Shown here piece by piece: positions 10,063 through 18,869 of a stretch of DNA of 64,000 nucleotides; the stretch's first letter is position 1, and each line of letters starts with the position of its first letter. Location of the stretch: assembly GCA_963788325.1 (NCBI GenBank), contig CAWBGJ010000003.1, forward strand, positions 1-64,000, in the 5' to 3' direction. A program made the position numbers and the translations under genes. Source of the stretch: Prado023 sp963788325. GTDB lineage: Bacteria > Actinomycetota > Actinomycetes > S36-B12 > CAIYMF01. The notes below the pieces were generated by a model. That model searched no databases, was not told where the DNA came from, and worked only from the letters and a program-made list of their open reading frames with translations.

Positions 10063-11271
10063 TCAGGCAGGGGGGTCGGGCAGCGTCAGCGCCAGTGTCA
10101 GTTCGAGGGTGACCCGCGGGTCCTCGAGGGCGGCACCGTAGAGCGCACGGACCTGGCCCATCCGGTACCGCACGGTCTGCGGGTGCACGAACAGTGCGGC
10201 GGCCACCTCGTCGCGTCGGCCCCGGTGCAGCAGCCAGGCGCGCAACGTCTCGGTGAGGCGCTGCGCCACGGCCGGGCGCAGGTCTGCCAGCGGGGCGAGC
10301 GCGCGGGTGCGCAGGTCGGCCAGCACCCCCGGGTCGGCGCCGACGAGCAGTTCGGGCAGGTGCTCCTCGGTGTCGAGGACCGCGCCCCGGGCAGCTCCGG
10401 CCGCCAGCCCGAGCTCCCACCCGCGCAGTGCACGCAGGTGGGACTCCCGCACGCTCGCCCAGGGGCGCACCGGCCCCAGGACGGCGGCTCCCGGGCCCAG
10501 CCCACGGATCAGGCCGGCGCGCAGTCGCTCGTCGGGGTCGGGCACCAGCAGGACCGCGGCCCCGTCAGGCAGGTCGGGGAGGTCCCGGCTGGGCACCAGC
10601 GTGCGCGGGTCGATCCGGGCGAGGACGCCATCCACGCGGGCGGCGGGCAGCACCACCGCGGCCAGCGCCACGGGCGGATTCCAGGCAGCCTCCTGGGCAG
10701 CGGTGCGCAGGGCCTCCTCCGGGGCGCCGAGGACCAGCACCTGGGCCAGCCGTTCGAGGGCGCGCTGCCGGGCGCGGTGCGAGATCGCCAACTCCTCGGC
10801 GTGCCCGGCCACGCTGGCCGCGGACAGGGCGTCGATGTAGGCGAACACCAGCTCGGCGAACACCACGACGTCCTCGGCGGGCAGGCCCGACTGCGCCGCT
10901 GTGCCCGCCAGCCCGCGCCAGGCCACGCGGGCGCCGACCCGGTATGCGGCCAGCAGTGCGTCCATCGAGCGGCCCTGCTGGGCCTCGACCCGGCCGAGCG
11001 CCAGGGCGCCGTCGAGGGCCGGGGCCAGGGGCGCGCTGGCATCGCGCTCGGCGGCGGCCAGGCTCAGGAAGCCCCCCAGGGCGGTCTCGACAGCTTGGGC
11101 CAGCGTTGCCTGCGCCCCAGCATCCAGGGTGCCGCGGTAGCCGGGAACCTCGGCGGTGACGGCCGCGATCGTCTGCTCGGCCACGTCGTGCAGGCGCCCG
11201 TGCAGCACAGCGAGGGTGGCTGCTTCCAGGTGCGGCCGGGGCTGCCCCTGCAGGGGCTGCGTGTCGGTCAT
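10063..11271 (-). CDS. PucR/CdaR-type transcriptional regulator
   Basis: A 402-residue DNA-binding regulator. The C-terminal 60 residues form the PucR-type helix-turn-helix: ...LLHRGRRDEVAAALFVHPQTVRYRMGQV..., followed by the usual acidic tail (LEDPRVTLELTLAL). The N-terminal half (about residues 20-190) is an all-alpha sensor-like region (AAYRVGARVAWRGLA, FAELVFAYIDALS) as in many actinobacterial CdaR-like regulators. ATG 11271 is chosen because GGAG lies 5 nt upstream; the open frame extends further but lacks plausible sequence. It is divergent from the desaturase reductase gene (94-nt gap), so it probably regulates the reductase/desaturase pair. The ligand is unknown. Confidence 0.85.
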   Translation of the reverse strand: MTDTQPLQGQPRPHLEAATLAVLHGRLHDVAEQTIAAVTAEVPGYRGTLDAGAQATLAQAVETALGGFLSLAAAERDASAPLAPALDGALALGRVEAQQGRSMDALLAAYRVGARVAWRGLAGTAAQSGLPAEDVVVFAELVFAYIDALSAASVAGHAEELAISHRARQRALERLAQVLVLGAPEEALRTAAQEAAWNPPVALAAVVLPAARVDGVLARIDPRTLVPSRDLPDLPDGAAVLLVPDPDERLRAGLIRGLGPGAAVLGPVRPWASVRESHLRALRGWELGLAAGAARGAVLDTEEHLPELLVGADPGVLADLRTRALAPLADLRPAVAQRLTETLRAWLLHRGRRDEVAAALFVHPQTVRYRMGQVRALYGAALEDPRVTLELTLALTLPDPPA

Positions 11272-11364
11272 GACGACTCCGATTGTTCGGTGAGTACATT
11301 TATCGAGGCAAGATTCACCATGAGCGGTCATGAGATTATCCCGAATGTGTTCAAGGATGGGGAC
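11272..11364. promoter_or_regulatory. Divergent promoter region, regulator / desaturase reductase
   Basis: A 93-nt A/T-richer spacer between two divergent starts. It contains a direct repeat of TCATGAG-like words (around 11319-11337) that could be operator half-sites for the PucR-type protein. No clear -35/-10 pair is assigned. Confidence 0.35.
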
Positions 11365-12435
11365 ATGTTGACTCATGCCACCCCATTGCGCACCGGTCTG
11401 CGCCGCGCGCTTGGTGCCGTGACGACCCCACTGCTGCCCGCGGACTACCTCGACGTGGTGGCCCCGCTGCGCGGTGGCGCTGCCCTGCGGGCCCGGATCG
11501 AGTCGATCCAGCCCGAGACTCCCGACGCCGCAACACTCGTGCTGCGCCCGGGCCCGCGCTGGGCCGGGCATGTGCCCGGCCAGTACGTGCGCATCGGGGT
11601 GGATGTCGACGGAGTGCGCTGCTGGCGCGCCTACTCGATCACCTCCGGCCCGCGCGTCGACGGGCTGATCAGCATCACGGTCAAGGCGATGCCCGACGGC
11701 CGGGTCAGTCCCTACCTGGTGCACCAGGCACGTCCGGGGATGATCGTGCAGCTGGACCAGGCGGTCGGGGAGTTCACCCTTCCCGACCTCGCGCCCAAGC
11801 GCGTGCTGTTCCTCACGGCCGGCAGCGGGATCACGCCCGTGATGGGCATGCTGCGGCACAGGGTGGCCGACCTCGCCGATGTCGTGGTCCTGCACAGCGC
11901 CCCGACTGCGGCCACGGCGATCTTCGGACCTGCGCTGCGTGACATGGCGACCGCTGGCCGGATCGGGCTCGTCGAGCGGCACACCGACACCGACCGGATC
12001 CTGCACCCCCGCGAGCTCGACGCGCTGGTGCCCGACTGGCGCGAGCGCCAGACGTGGGCCTGCGGGCCGACCGGGATGCTCGATGCGCTGGAGGCGCACT
12101 GGTCGGCCGCCGGTGTCCCGGACCGGCTGCACACCGAACGGTTCCGCACCCTCGTGCTGGTGGTCGGCGACGGTGGCCCGGTGACCTTCACCCGGACCGC
12201 GACTGAGGTGCACTCCGACGGTGCCACGCCGCTGCTCGACGCCGGGGAGGCCGCCGGGGTGCTGATGCCCTCAGGCTGCCGGATGGGGATCTGCATGGGC
12301 TGCGTCGTCCCGCTGGCCTCCGGTGCGGTCCGCGACCTGCGCACCGGCGACCTGACCACGGCCATGCCCGGCGACGGCGTGCAGGTCCAGACCTGCATCA
12401 ACGCAGCCGCCGGCCCCTGCCAGCTCGATGTCTAG
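11365..12435 (+). CDS. Ferredoxin reductase-type electron donor for acyl-CoA desaturase
   Basis: A 356-residue flavo-iron-sulfur oxidoreductase that passes electrons from NADPH to the desaturase encoded next. The FAD domain (about residues 40-140) contains RAYSITS; the NAD(P) domain (about 145-250) contains LFLTAGSGITPVMGML and WACGPTGML; the C-terminal plant-type [2Fe-2S] domain (about 262-356) has Cys305, Cys310, Cys313 and Cys344 in C-X4-C-X2-C-X30-C spacing. Domain order and length match the mycobacterial Rv3230c partner of DesA3. The start is ATG 11365 with AAGGA about 7 nt upstream. It is divergent from a PucR-type regulator and 99 nt upstream of the desaturase, with hairpin copy 2 in between. 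Confidence 0.9.
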   Translation: MLTHATPLRTGLRRALGAVTTPLLPADYLDVVAPLRGGAALRARIESIQPETPDAATLVLRPGPRWAGHVPGQYVRIGVDVDGVRCWRAYSITSGPRVDGLISITVKAMPDGRVSPYLVHQARPGMIVQLDQAVGEFTLPDLAPKRVLFLTAGSGITPVMGMLRHRVADLADVVVLHSAPTAATAIFGPALRDMATAGRIGLVERHTDTDRILHPRELDALVPDWRERQTWACGPTGMLDALEAHWSAAGVPDRLHTERFRTLVLVVGDGGPVTFTRTATEVHSDGATPLLDAGEAAGVLMPSGCRMGICMGCVVPLASGAVRDLRTGDLTTAMPGDGVQVQTCINAAAGPCQLDV

Positions 12436-12459
12436 CCCGCCGCACACCGACCCATGCCT

Positions 12460-12510
12460 GTTGGCGTGCATGGAATCGACAAGTAGATGGTCGATTCCGT
12501 GCACACCAAC
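12460..12510. repeat. 51-bp hairpin element, copy 2 (22-7-22)
   Basis: Arms 12460-12481 and 12489-12510, loop AGTAGAT. It lies 24 nt after the reductase stop and 24 nt before the desaturase start, so it could attenuate or process the reductase-desaturase transcript. Compared with copy 3, two stem pairs are changed on both sides (pair 5 C-G to G-C, pair 10 T-A to C-G), which preserves pairing. Confidence 0.8.
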
Positions 12511-12534
12511 GCAGACCTTGACCCAGGAGACCCC

Positions 12535-13728
12535 ATGACCGTCATCCAGAAGCGCACCGACAACCCTGTCGAGCACCTGACGGACGCCGACATCGAGGCG
12601 ATCGGCCGCGAGCTCGACGCCCTGCGCGCGGAGGTGTTCGCCAGCCTCGGTGAACGCGACGCCGCCTACATCCGGCGCGTGATCAAGGCCCAGCGGCTCC
12701 TGGAGATGGGCTCGCGCGGGGTCCTGCTGTTCGCGCTCTTCCCGCCGGCGTGGATCCTCGGCACGGCGGGTCTCTCGGTGGCCAAGATCCTGGAGAACAT
12801 GGAGATGGGGCACAACATCCTGCATGGCCAATGGGACTGGATGCGCGACCCGACCATCCACTCCACCACTTGGGAGTGGGACAACGCCGCGCCCTCGGAC
12901 ATGTGGAAGCACTCGCACAACGAGATCCACCACCGCTACACCAACGTGGTGGGCCGCGACAACGACCTCGGCTACGGGATCATGCGGGTCGATGAGGACC
13001 AGCGCTGGACGCGGCTGACCCTCGGCCAGCCGCTCTACAACGTCGTCAACATGGTCTTCTTCGAGTACGCGATCGCCGCCTACGACCTCGAGCTCGGCGC
13101 CTACTACAAGGGCAAGAAGAAGGTCGATGAGGACTTCAAGCGTGACGGCCGGAAGGTGCTGGCGAAGATCGGCCGGCAGGTCCGCAAGGACTTCCTGCTC
13201 AACCCTGGACTTGCTGCGCTGGTCAACCCGTTCGCCGCCCTCCCGGCCTTCGCCGCGACGCTCACCGCGAACCTCGTGGCGAACCTGGTGCGCAACGTGT
13301 GGACGCACTCGGTGATCATGTGCGGGCACTTCCCCGAGGGCGTCGCGACCTTCTCCAAGACCTCCATCGAGGGGGAGACGAAGGGTGAGTGGTACGTGCG
13401 CCAGATGGTTGGGTCGGCCAACATCTCCGGCAGCCCGGCGATGCACCTGATGACTGGGAACCTCTCGTTCCAGATCGAGCACCACCTGTTCCCCGACATG
13501 CCCAGTACGCGTTACAAGGAGATCTCCCCGCGGATCCAGGACCTCTTCGAGCGCAACGGCCTGCCGTACGTGACCGGCTCGCTGCCCCGGCAGGTGGCCT
13601 CCGCCTGGCACAAGGTGGTGCGCCTGGCCCTGCCCAACAACGCGTTCGGCCGGTTCAACCGCGCCCCGGAGTGGGTCAAGGAGTCGGCTGCCGCTGAGGC
13701 CCCCGAAAGCGATGCCCAAGCCGCCTGA
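12535..13728 (+). CDS. Membrane acyl-CoA (delta-9 type) fatty acid desaturase
   Basis: A 397-residue membrane di-iron desaturase expected to introduce a cis double bond into acyl chains. The His boxes are all present: HNILH (93-97), HSHNEIHH (126-133) and QIEHH (313-317). Hydrophobic segments lie at about 62-82 and 228-258. The sequence and its partner gene resemble mycobacterial DesA3/Rv3229c. ATG 12535 is chosen over ATG 12487 because AGGAGA lies 5 nt upstream and the earlier ATG falls in the loop of hairpin copy 2. The C-terminal 20 residues are Ala/Glu-rich, like the degron-bearing tails known in DesA3, but no degron function can be asserted. Confidence 0.9.
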   Translation: MTVIQKRTDNPVEHLTDADIEAIGRELDALRAEVFASLGERDAAYIRRVIKAQRLLEMGSRGVLLFALFPPAWILGTAGLSVAKILENMEMGHNILHGQWDWMRDPTIHSTTWEWDNAAPSDMWKHSHNEIHHRYTNVVGRDNDLGYGIMRVDEDQRWTRLTLGQPLYNVVNMVFFEYAIAAYDLELGAYYKGKKKVDEDFKRDGRKVLAKIGRQVRKDFLLNPGLAALVNPFAALPAFAATLTANLVANLVRNVWTHSVIMCGHFPEGVATFSKTSIEGETKGEWYVRQMVGSANISGSPAMHLMTGNLSFQIEHHLFPDMPSTRYKEISPRIQDLFERNGLPYVTGSLPRQVASAWHKVVRLALPNNAFGRFNRAPEWVKESAAAEAPESDAQAA

Positions 13729-13738
13729 GCCCCGCGTT

Positions 13739-13789
13739 GTTGCTGTGTACGGAATCGACCGCTTTCCGGTTGAATCCGTACACAGCAAC
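13739..13789. repeat. 51-bp hairpin element, copy 3 (22-7-22)
   Basis: Arms 13739-13760 and 13768-13789, loop GCTTTCC. The outer 15 bp (GTTGCTGTGTACGGA and its complement) are perfect and only two of 22 pairs mismatch. It begins 11 nt after the desaturase stop and ends 49 nt before the next start. Confidence 0.85.
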
Positions 13790-13825
13790 TGCACGACCGC
13801 CCCCGTTCGTCGGGTGACCGCGCAC

Positions 13826-13831
13826 TAGCAT
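13826..13831 (+). promoter_or_regulatory. -10 box, leaderless
   Basis: TAGCAT seven nt before GTG 13839; transcription should start at or next to the start codon. Confidence 0.55.
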
Positions 13832-13838
13832 CGGCGCG

Positions 13839-16800
13839 GTGAGCACTTCGAAGCCGGCCGCCTCGGCAGACCGGCGCTGGGCGCTGGTGGCCCTCGCGTA
13901 CGCGGTGGTGGCGTTGCTGGTCGGCTACCTCGCGGCCACCGCCCTGAATGCCACCCTGGCCATCTCCTACAGCGACAAGGCGCTGCCCACGGAGCCGGTG
14001 ATGACGGCCGCCGGATCGTCGCCGGTGTCGTCCGCCCCGATTGCGCTCACCTCGATCGCCATGCCGGTGGGCTACGCCCAGGACCCCCTGCTCGCCGAGG
14101 CCGTGGACCGTCTGGCCGGCGCTGTCGCAGAACGGACCGGGTCCCGACCCTCGGTGTCCTCGGACGCCCAGGCCGACTTCGTCGTGGCCCAGGACCCCGC
14201 AGTGCCCTCGGAGGGCTATCGGCTCGACACAGGCGGCGTGTCGGCCTCGGACCGCAACGGACTCGCCGACGGGATCTTCGCCGCTGCCCTGGCGGTTCGG
14301 GCGGGCCGAGACCTGCCCGACGTGAGCGCCGGGCCGATCGTGGCGGACCTGGAGTACCGGTACGTCGACATGGGCTCCGTCGGCGTCCGCCCGGACCCGG
14401 CCGCCTGGTCGGCCCAGGACGACTACTCGCACAACTCGGGTGCCTTCGCCGACGTGATCCTCGCCGAGCCGCCCTACATCGACCCCGCGGGGATGGAGCA
14501 GGCCCGCGCGGACTGGGAGCAGTACGTCAAGCACATCCGGGCCTACGGCTACAACGGGATCGTGGTCGACGGGTTCCTCGAGTACGTGAACTTCGACGGC
14601 GTCGGCCAGGGCACCGACGTCTACCCGGCGGACAGCGCGTACCGCGCCCGGCACGACGCGATGGTCGAGCAGTTCGGTGCGATGTGGCAGTACGCGGCCG
14701 ACATGGGCATGGACGTCGTGTTCCGGACCGACATGCTCGCCCTGACCGGCCCGCTCGAGGACTACCTGGACCGCGAGCTCGGTGGGATCGACGTCGATGA
14801 CCCGCGGCTGTGGGCGGTCTACCGGGCGGGGATCGACGAGTTCCTCACGAAGATGCCCTTCGTCACCGGACTCATGATCCGCATCGGCGAGGCCGGCACC
14901 ATCTACAACCTGGAGGGCTGGGACTACTACTCGGCACTGGAGGTCACCACCGTCGCCGCCGTGCGGACGATGCTCGAGGAGTTCACCGCCGCCGCCGCGG
15001 AGCACGACCGGACCCTCTTCTTCCGCACGTGGTCGGTCGGCGTCGGCGAGGTCGGCAACATGCACACGAGCACGCAGACCTACGACGCCGTCCTGGACGG
15101 GATCGACGCGGACAACCTGGTGGTGGTCACCAAGTACACGATGGGGGACTTCTACTCGTGGCTCCCCGAGAACCCCACACTCCGGCACGGCGACCAGACC
15201 CGCGTCGTGGAGTTCCAGGCGCGTCGGGAGTTCGAGGCGTTCAGCTCGATCCCGAACCACCTGACCAGCCACCAGCAGCAGGCCCTGCAGGGGTTCGCCG
15301 CGGACAACTCGAACATCGCGGGGATCTGGGTGTGGACCCAGTACGGCGGCCCGGTGCGGGCGGGGCCGATGTCGCTGTACCTCAAGAGCGGCTTCTGGCA
15401 GCTCTACGACGCCGACGTCTATGCCACGGGCAGGCTGGGCTGGGACGTGGACTCCGATGTCGCGGCCGACACCCGCGACTGGATCGCCAGCAACTTCTCC
15501 GAGGACCCGGCCACCGTGAACGCGCTGATGCAGGTGTTCTCGGCGTCCCGAGAGGTCGTGCGCGACGGCTTGTACGTGGCCCCCTACGCCCGTGAGCAGG
15601 TGCTGGCCCTGGGCCTGGAGCCGCCGCCGATGCTGTGGGTCTTCGAATGGGACATCGTCTCCGGGGACAGTGCAGCCCTCAGCGCGATCCATCACGTCAG
15701 CCGCGACTCCCTGGACGAGGCCATCGCGCGCGGCCGTGACGCAGTCGTCGGTGCCGAGCAGATGCTGGCTACGGCGCGGGCAACCGACCCGGCCACGTGG
15801 CGCGACCCCGCCCTGCGCGATCAGCTCCTGCATTCGCTGGAGTACGAGGTTGACCTGCTCACCACGCTCGGGGCATTCCGCGAGGCCTTCCTGTCCTACT
15901 ACTCCTGGTTGGACGGCGGTGACAGTGCGGACTGGCAGCGCTGGACGGCCGCCAGGGCCGAGTACGACGTCGCCGTGGAGCGCCACCTGGCCACGTACAC
16001 AGGCGACCTCGACACCCCGGCGTACAGCTTCTTCGCCGTGGACGCCGGGTTCGCGCACGCTGAGCGCACCCGCAGCGCGCAGGTGGCGACCGCCCTGGTG
16101 CTGCTGGCCATCGTCGTGCTGGCACTGCTCGGGGGGCGGCCGGGGCGGCGGTGGCGTGCGAGCGCACTCGGCGCTGCGGCGCGGGGTCTGTGGCTGGGGG
16201 CGACGCGGCCGTGGCGCCTGGCGGCGGATCCGCCACCGCCCAGGCCCGCCGGTGCGCGCGTGCTCGCCTGGACGATTCCGGCGTTGCTGCTGGTCGCCAG
16301 CCGTGGGGCCTTCAGCAACTGGTTGTCGTGGGCCTTCCTGCTGGCCACCCTCGGCTCGATGGTGGGGTACGTCGTGGTGATCCGGCTCCTGCTGCGGCGG
16401 GTGGATGCGTTCGCCCTGTACGCCGGTGTCGGCGGGGCCCTGCTGGCCAAGACCCTGCTGCTGTCCGCGGTGACGGTGGCCCGGGGTCCGCTGGGCTACT
16501 GGTACCGGATGTGGACCGACGAGACGTGGCGCACCCTGTACGCGACCGTCTCGGTGGCGGCCTTCCTCTGGCTGTTCGGGGTGACGTACATGGTGCTGCG
16601 GACCTCGTACGGGCGCACGCGACTGCGAGCGCTCGGGATCGTGCTGGTCGGCATCGCCACACCCATGCTCGGGCTGGGTGCGCTAATGGCGGCATCGGGG
16701 CTCGAGGCGGCGCTCACCACGTTCAACGACCAGATGGCGCTGCTTCCACTGGGGCTCTCGCGGATCCTGGGCATCACGGTGCACCTGGGCATCCCGACGG

Positions 16801-16892
16801 AGATCCCGTTGTATGTGCTCGCCCTCGGCGGGGTGCTGGCGGTCGTCGGACTCGCGCTGGGCGCGGCCAGGGGGCCGAGAGCCGCCGCGTGA
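13839..16892 (+). CDS. Glycosidase-like ectodomain fused to C-terminal polytopic membrane domain
   Basis: A 1017-residue membrane protein I cannot assign to a named family. Residues about 14-38 form one helix. Residues about 55-165 look like the N-terminal alpha/beta domain that precedes catalytic domains of alpha-glucuronidase and hexosaminidase-type enzymes (ASDRNGLADGIFAAALAVRAG). Residues about 165-560 look like a TIM-barrel: YRYVDMGSVGVRP, WEQYVKHIRAYGYNGIVVDGFLEYVNF, MDVVFRTDML, TGLMIRIGEAG, GIWVWTQYGGP. An alpha-helical region follows to about 740, then about seven helices (747-1010) and a short basic tail. The predicted topology puts the enzyme-like part outside. The start GTG 13839 follows a leaderless -10 box. 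It sits between hairpin copies 3 and 4. Glycoside hydrolase activity is an inference from fold-like patterns only. Confidence 0.75.
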   Translation: MSTSKPAASADRRWALVALAYAVVALLVGYLAATALNATLAISYSDKALPTEPVMTAAGSSPVSSAPIALTSIAMPVGYAQDPLLAEAVDRLAGAVAERTGSRPSVSSDAQADFVVAQDPAVPSEGYRLDTGGVSASDRNGLADGIFAAALAVRAGRDLPDVSAGPIVADLEYRYVDMGSVGVRPDPAAWSAQDDYSHNSGAFADVILAEPPYIDPAGMEQARADWEQYVKHIRAYGYNGIVVDGFLEYVNFDGVGQGTDVYPADSAYRARHDAMVEQFGAMWQYAADMGMDVVFRTDMLALTGPLEDYLDRELGGIDVDDPRLWAVYRAGIDEFLTKMPFVTGLMIRIGEAGTIYNLEGWDYYSALEVTTVAAVRTMLEEFTAAAAEHDRTLFFRTWSVGVGEVGNMHTSTQTYDAVLDGIDADNLVVVTKYTMGDFYSWLPENPTLRHGDQTRVVEFQARREFEAFSSIPNHLTSHQQQALQGFAADNSNIAGIWVWTQYGGPVRAGPMSLYLKSGFWQLYDADVYATGRLGWDVDSDVAADTRDWIASNFSEDPATVNALMQVFSASREVVRDGLYVAPYAREQVLALGLEPPPMLWVFEWDIVSGDSAALSAIHHVSRDSLDEAIARGRDAVVGAEQMLATARATDPATWRDPALRDQLLHSLEYEVDLLTTLGAFREAFLSYYSWLDGGDSADWQRWTAARAEYDVAVERHLATYTGDLDTPAYSFFAVDAGFAHAERTRSAQVATALVLLAIVVLALLGGRPGRRWRASALGAAARGLWLGATRPWRLAADPPPPRPAGARVLAWTIPALLLVASRGAFSNWLSWAFLLATLGSMVGYVVVIRLLLRRVDAFALYAGVGGALLAKTLLLSAVTVARGPLGYWYRMWTDETWRTLYATVSVAAFLWLFGVTYMVLRTSYGRTRLRALGIVLVGIATPMLGLGALMAASGLEAALTTFNDQMALLPLGLSRILGITVHLGIPTEIPLYVLALGGVLAVVGLALGAARGPRAAA

Positions 16893-16905
16893 CGAGCAGG
16901 CGCTG

Positions 16906-16956
16906 GTTGGTGCGTACGGAACCGACCGTCTTCTGGTCGATTCGGTACACAGCAAC
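16906..16956. repeat. 51-bp hairpin element, copy 4 (22-7-22)
   Basis: Arms 16906-16927 and 16935-16956, loop GTCTTCT. It is the most diverged copy (four or five mismatched pairs) but has the same arm and loop lengths. It begins 14 nt after the stop of the membrane-glycosidase-like gene and ends 32 nt before the ABC ATPase start. Confidence 0.8.
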
Positions 16957-16988
16957 GGCCCGGCCGCCGGGGATGGCAGGCTTGAGCC

Positions 16989-17972
16989 ATGACTGCGGAC
17001 CCTGAGGTGGACATGCGCTTCGATCCCGAGGCCGGGGTGGTGGAGGTGGTGGGGCTCTCCAAGCGGTTCGGTCCCGTGCCCGCGGTGGAGGACCTCAGCT
17101 TCACCGTCGCCCCAGGCCGGGTCACCGGCTTCCTCGGTCCGAACGGCGCCGGCAAGACGACCACGCTGCGCCTGCTGCTCGGCCTGGCCACCCCTGATGC
17201 CGGGACCGCGACGATCGGCGGGCACCGCTACGCAGATCGGACCCAGCCGGCGCGTCACGTGGGGTCTGCCCTCGAGGCGTCGTCGTTCCATCCGGGTCGG
17301 ACGGCGCGGGACCACCTGCGCGTCTTCGCCCCCCAGATCGGTGTGGACGATGCCCGCTGCGACGAGGTGCTGGCCACTGTCGGGCTCACCGACGCCGCCG
17401 ATCGGCGGGCAGGCGGGTTCTCACTGGGCATGCGCCAGCGGCTGGCCCTGGCCACCACGCTGCTCGGTGACCCCCAGGTGCTGCTGCTCGACGAGCCCGC
17501 CAACGGTCTGGATCCGGAGGGGATCGCGTGGCTGCGCCAGTTCCTGCGGTACCTGGCCGCGCAGGGCCGCACGGTGCTGGTCTCCAGCCACGTGCTCTCC
17601 GAGGTCGAGCAGACGGTCGACGACGTCGTGATCATCGCGCGCGGCCGGCTGGTGCACGCCTCCTCGCTGGTCGAGCTGGAGGCGATGGCCAGGCCCGCTG
17701 TGCGCATCAGCTCCCCGGATGCGGCCGGCCTGGCCGCCCTGGTCGCCGAGCAGGGCTGGGGGCCGGCGACCCGGTTCGACAGCCCGACAGTGGCCGTGGT
17801 CTTCGATCACCAGTGCCCGGAGGTCGGGGACGCGGCCCACGCCCGCGGCCTGTCGCTGCACGAGCTCTCCCCCGCCGGCACCAGCCTGGAGGCGCTGTTC
17901 CTGCAGCTGACCGCCGATCCGGTGGCACCGCCGGGGGGCCATCCGGGCGCACCGGCGGAGGTGGCCCGATGA
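16989..17972 (+). CDS. ABC transporter ATP-binding protein
   Basis: A 327-residue cytoplasmic ATPase of an ABC-2 type exporter. Visible motifs are Walker A GPNGAGKTTT (about residues 54-63), a signature reading FSLGMRQRLALA, Walker B VLLLDEPANGLDPEG and the switch SSHVLSEVE. A C-terminal domain of about 100 residues follows, as in the CcmA/NatA/BcrA branch. Its stop shares an ATGA with the start of the permease gene, so the two form one transporter. The substrate is unknown. Confidence 0.9.
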   Translation: MTADPEVDMRFDPEAGVVEVVGLSKRFGPVPAVEDLSFTVAPGRVTGFLGPNGAGKTTTLRLLLGLATPDAGTATIGGHRYADRTQPARHVGSALEASSFHPGRTARDHLRVFAPQIGVDDARCDEVLATVGLTDAADRRAGGFSLGMRQRLALATTLLGDPQVLLLDEPANGLDPEGIAWLRQFLRYLAAQGRTVLVSSHVLSEVEQTVDDVVIIARGRLVHASSLVELEAMARPAVRISSPDAAGLAALVAEQGWGPATRFDSPTVAVVFDHQCPEVGDAAHARGLSLHELSPAGTSLEALFLQLTADPVAPPGGHPGAPAEVAR

Positions 17973-18802
17973 TCGCCGCGCTGAGCACGGAACTGCGCAA
18001 GGTGGCCACCACCCGCACCTGGTGGCTCACGGCACTGGTGTTCGGCGGCTACATGATCGTCATGGGCATGATCATGGCGTTCTCGCTGGTGATGGGCATG
18101 CGGGCCGCGCAGGAGGCGGGGGACGCCAGCGCCGGCACCGGCGGGTTCGGCGAGGCGATCCTGGACCCCACCGCGATCGCGACCTCGGTCTACACGCTGG
18201 CCGTCGCCCTGGGCTACATCTTCCCCGCGATCCTCGGGGCATTGAGCGTCACAGGCGAGTTCCGCCACCTGACCATCACGCCCACGCTGCTGGCCGAGCC
18301 CCGGCGCAGCGTCGTGCTCGGTGCCAAGCTCGTGGCGATCCTGCCCTTCGCCCTGGTCCTGGCGCTGGTCGGGGTCGTCGGCACAGTCCTGGGCGGGGCG
18401 GTCACCCTGATGGCCATGGGCGAGCCCACGTTGCTCGGGGACAGCGCCGTCCAGCGGACCATCGCGCTGTCGGTGGTGGCGCTGGTCCTGTGGGCCCTGG
18501 TCGGCGTGGGCTTCGGGTCCGTGCTGACCAACCAGGTGGCGGCCATCGTGGTCCTGCTGGCCTTCACGCAGTTCGTCGAACCGCTCCTGCGGCTGCTGCT
18601 GGCGCAGTTCGACGCGACCGCGGAGCTGAGCAAGTTCCTGCCGGGCGCAGCGGGGGAGGCGATCGCCGGGTCGAGCCTGTACGTGAGCACGGGCCTGGCG
18701 GATCTGCTGCCGGCCTGGGAGGGAGCGCTGACCCTGCTGGCCTACGCGCTCGTGCTGGTGCTGATCGGCCGGTTCACGACGTTCCGCCGCGACATCGGGT
18801 AG
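17969..18802 (+). CDS. ABC-2 type transporter permease
   Basis: A 277-residue integral membrane protein, partner of the ATPase that ends at 17972. Six hydrophobic segments are visible (about residues 20-42, 68-88, 115-140, 165-190, 195-215, 250-270). ELRKVATTRTWW at the N-terminus and ALSVTGEFRHLTITPTLLAEPRR are typical of ABC-2 permeases that lack large extracellular domains. The start is ATG 17969, overlapping the ATPase stop. Confidence 0.85.
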   Translation: MIAALSTELRKVATTRTWWLTALVFGGYMIVMGMIMAFSLVMGMRAAQEAGDASAGTGGFGEAILDPTAIATSVYTLAVALGYIFPAILGALSVTGEFRHLTITPTLLAEPRRSVVLGAKLVAILPFALVLALVGVVGTVLGGAVTLMAMGEPTLLGDSAVQRTIALSVVALVLWALVGVGFGSVLTNQVAAIVVLLAFTQFVEPLLRLLLAQFDATAELSKFLPGAAGEAIAGSSLYVSTGLADLLPAWEGALTLLAYALVLVLIGRFTTFRRDIG

Positions 18803-18856
18803 GAGCCCGGTGGCGGGTGGTCCGCAGGGGGTCCATGGCTGTGGCATCCGCACGGG

Positions 18857-18862
18857 TAGCCT
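18857..18862 (+). promoter_or_regulatory. -10 box, leaderless
   Basis: TAGCCT seven nt before ATG 18870. Confidence 0.55.
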
Positions 18863-18869
18863 GCTGGTC

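Noticed and set aside
12487..12534. ATG 12487 as desaturase start
   Set aside because: It falls in hairpin copy 2 and lacks a ribosome-binding site, while ATG 12535 has AGGAGA five nt upstream.
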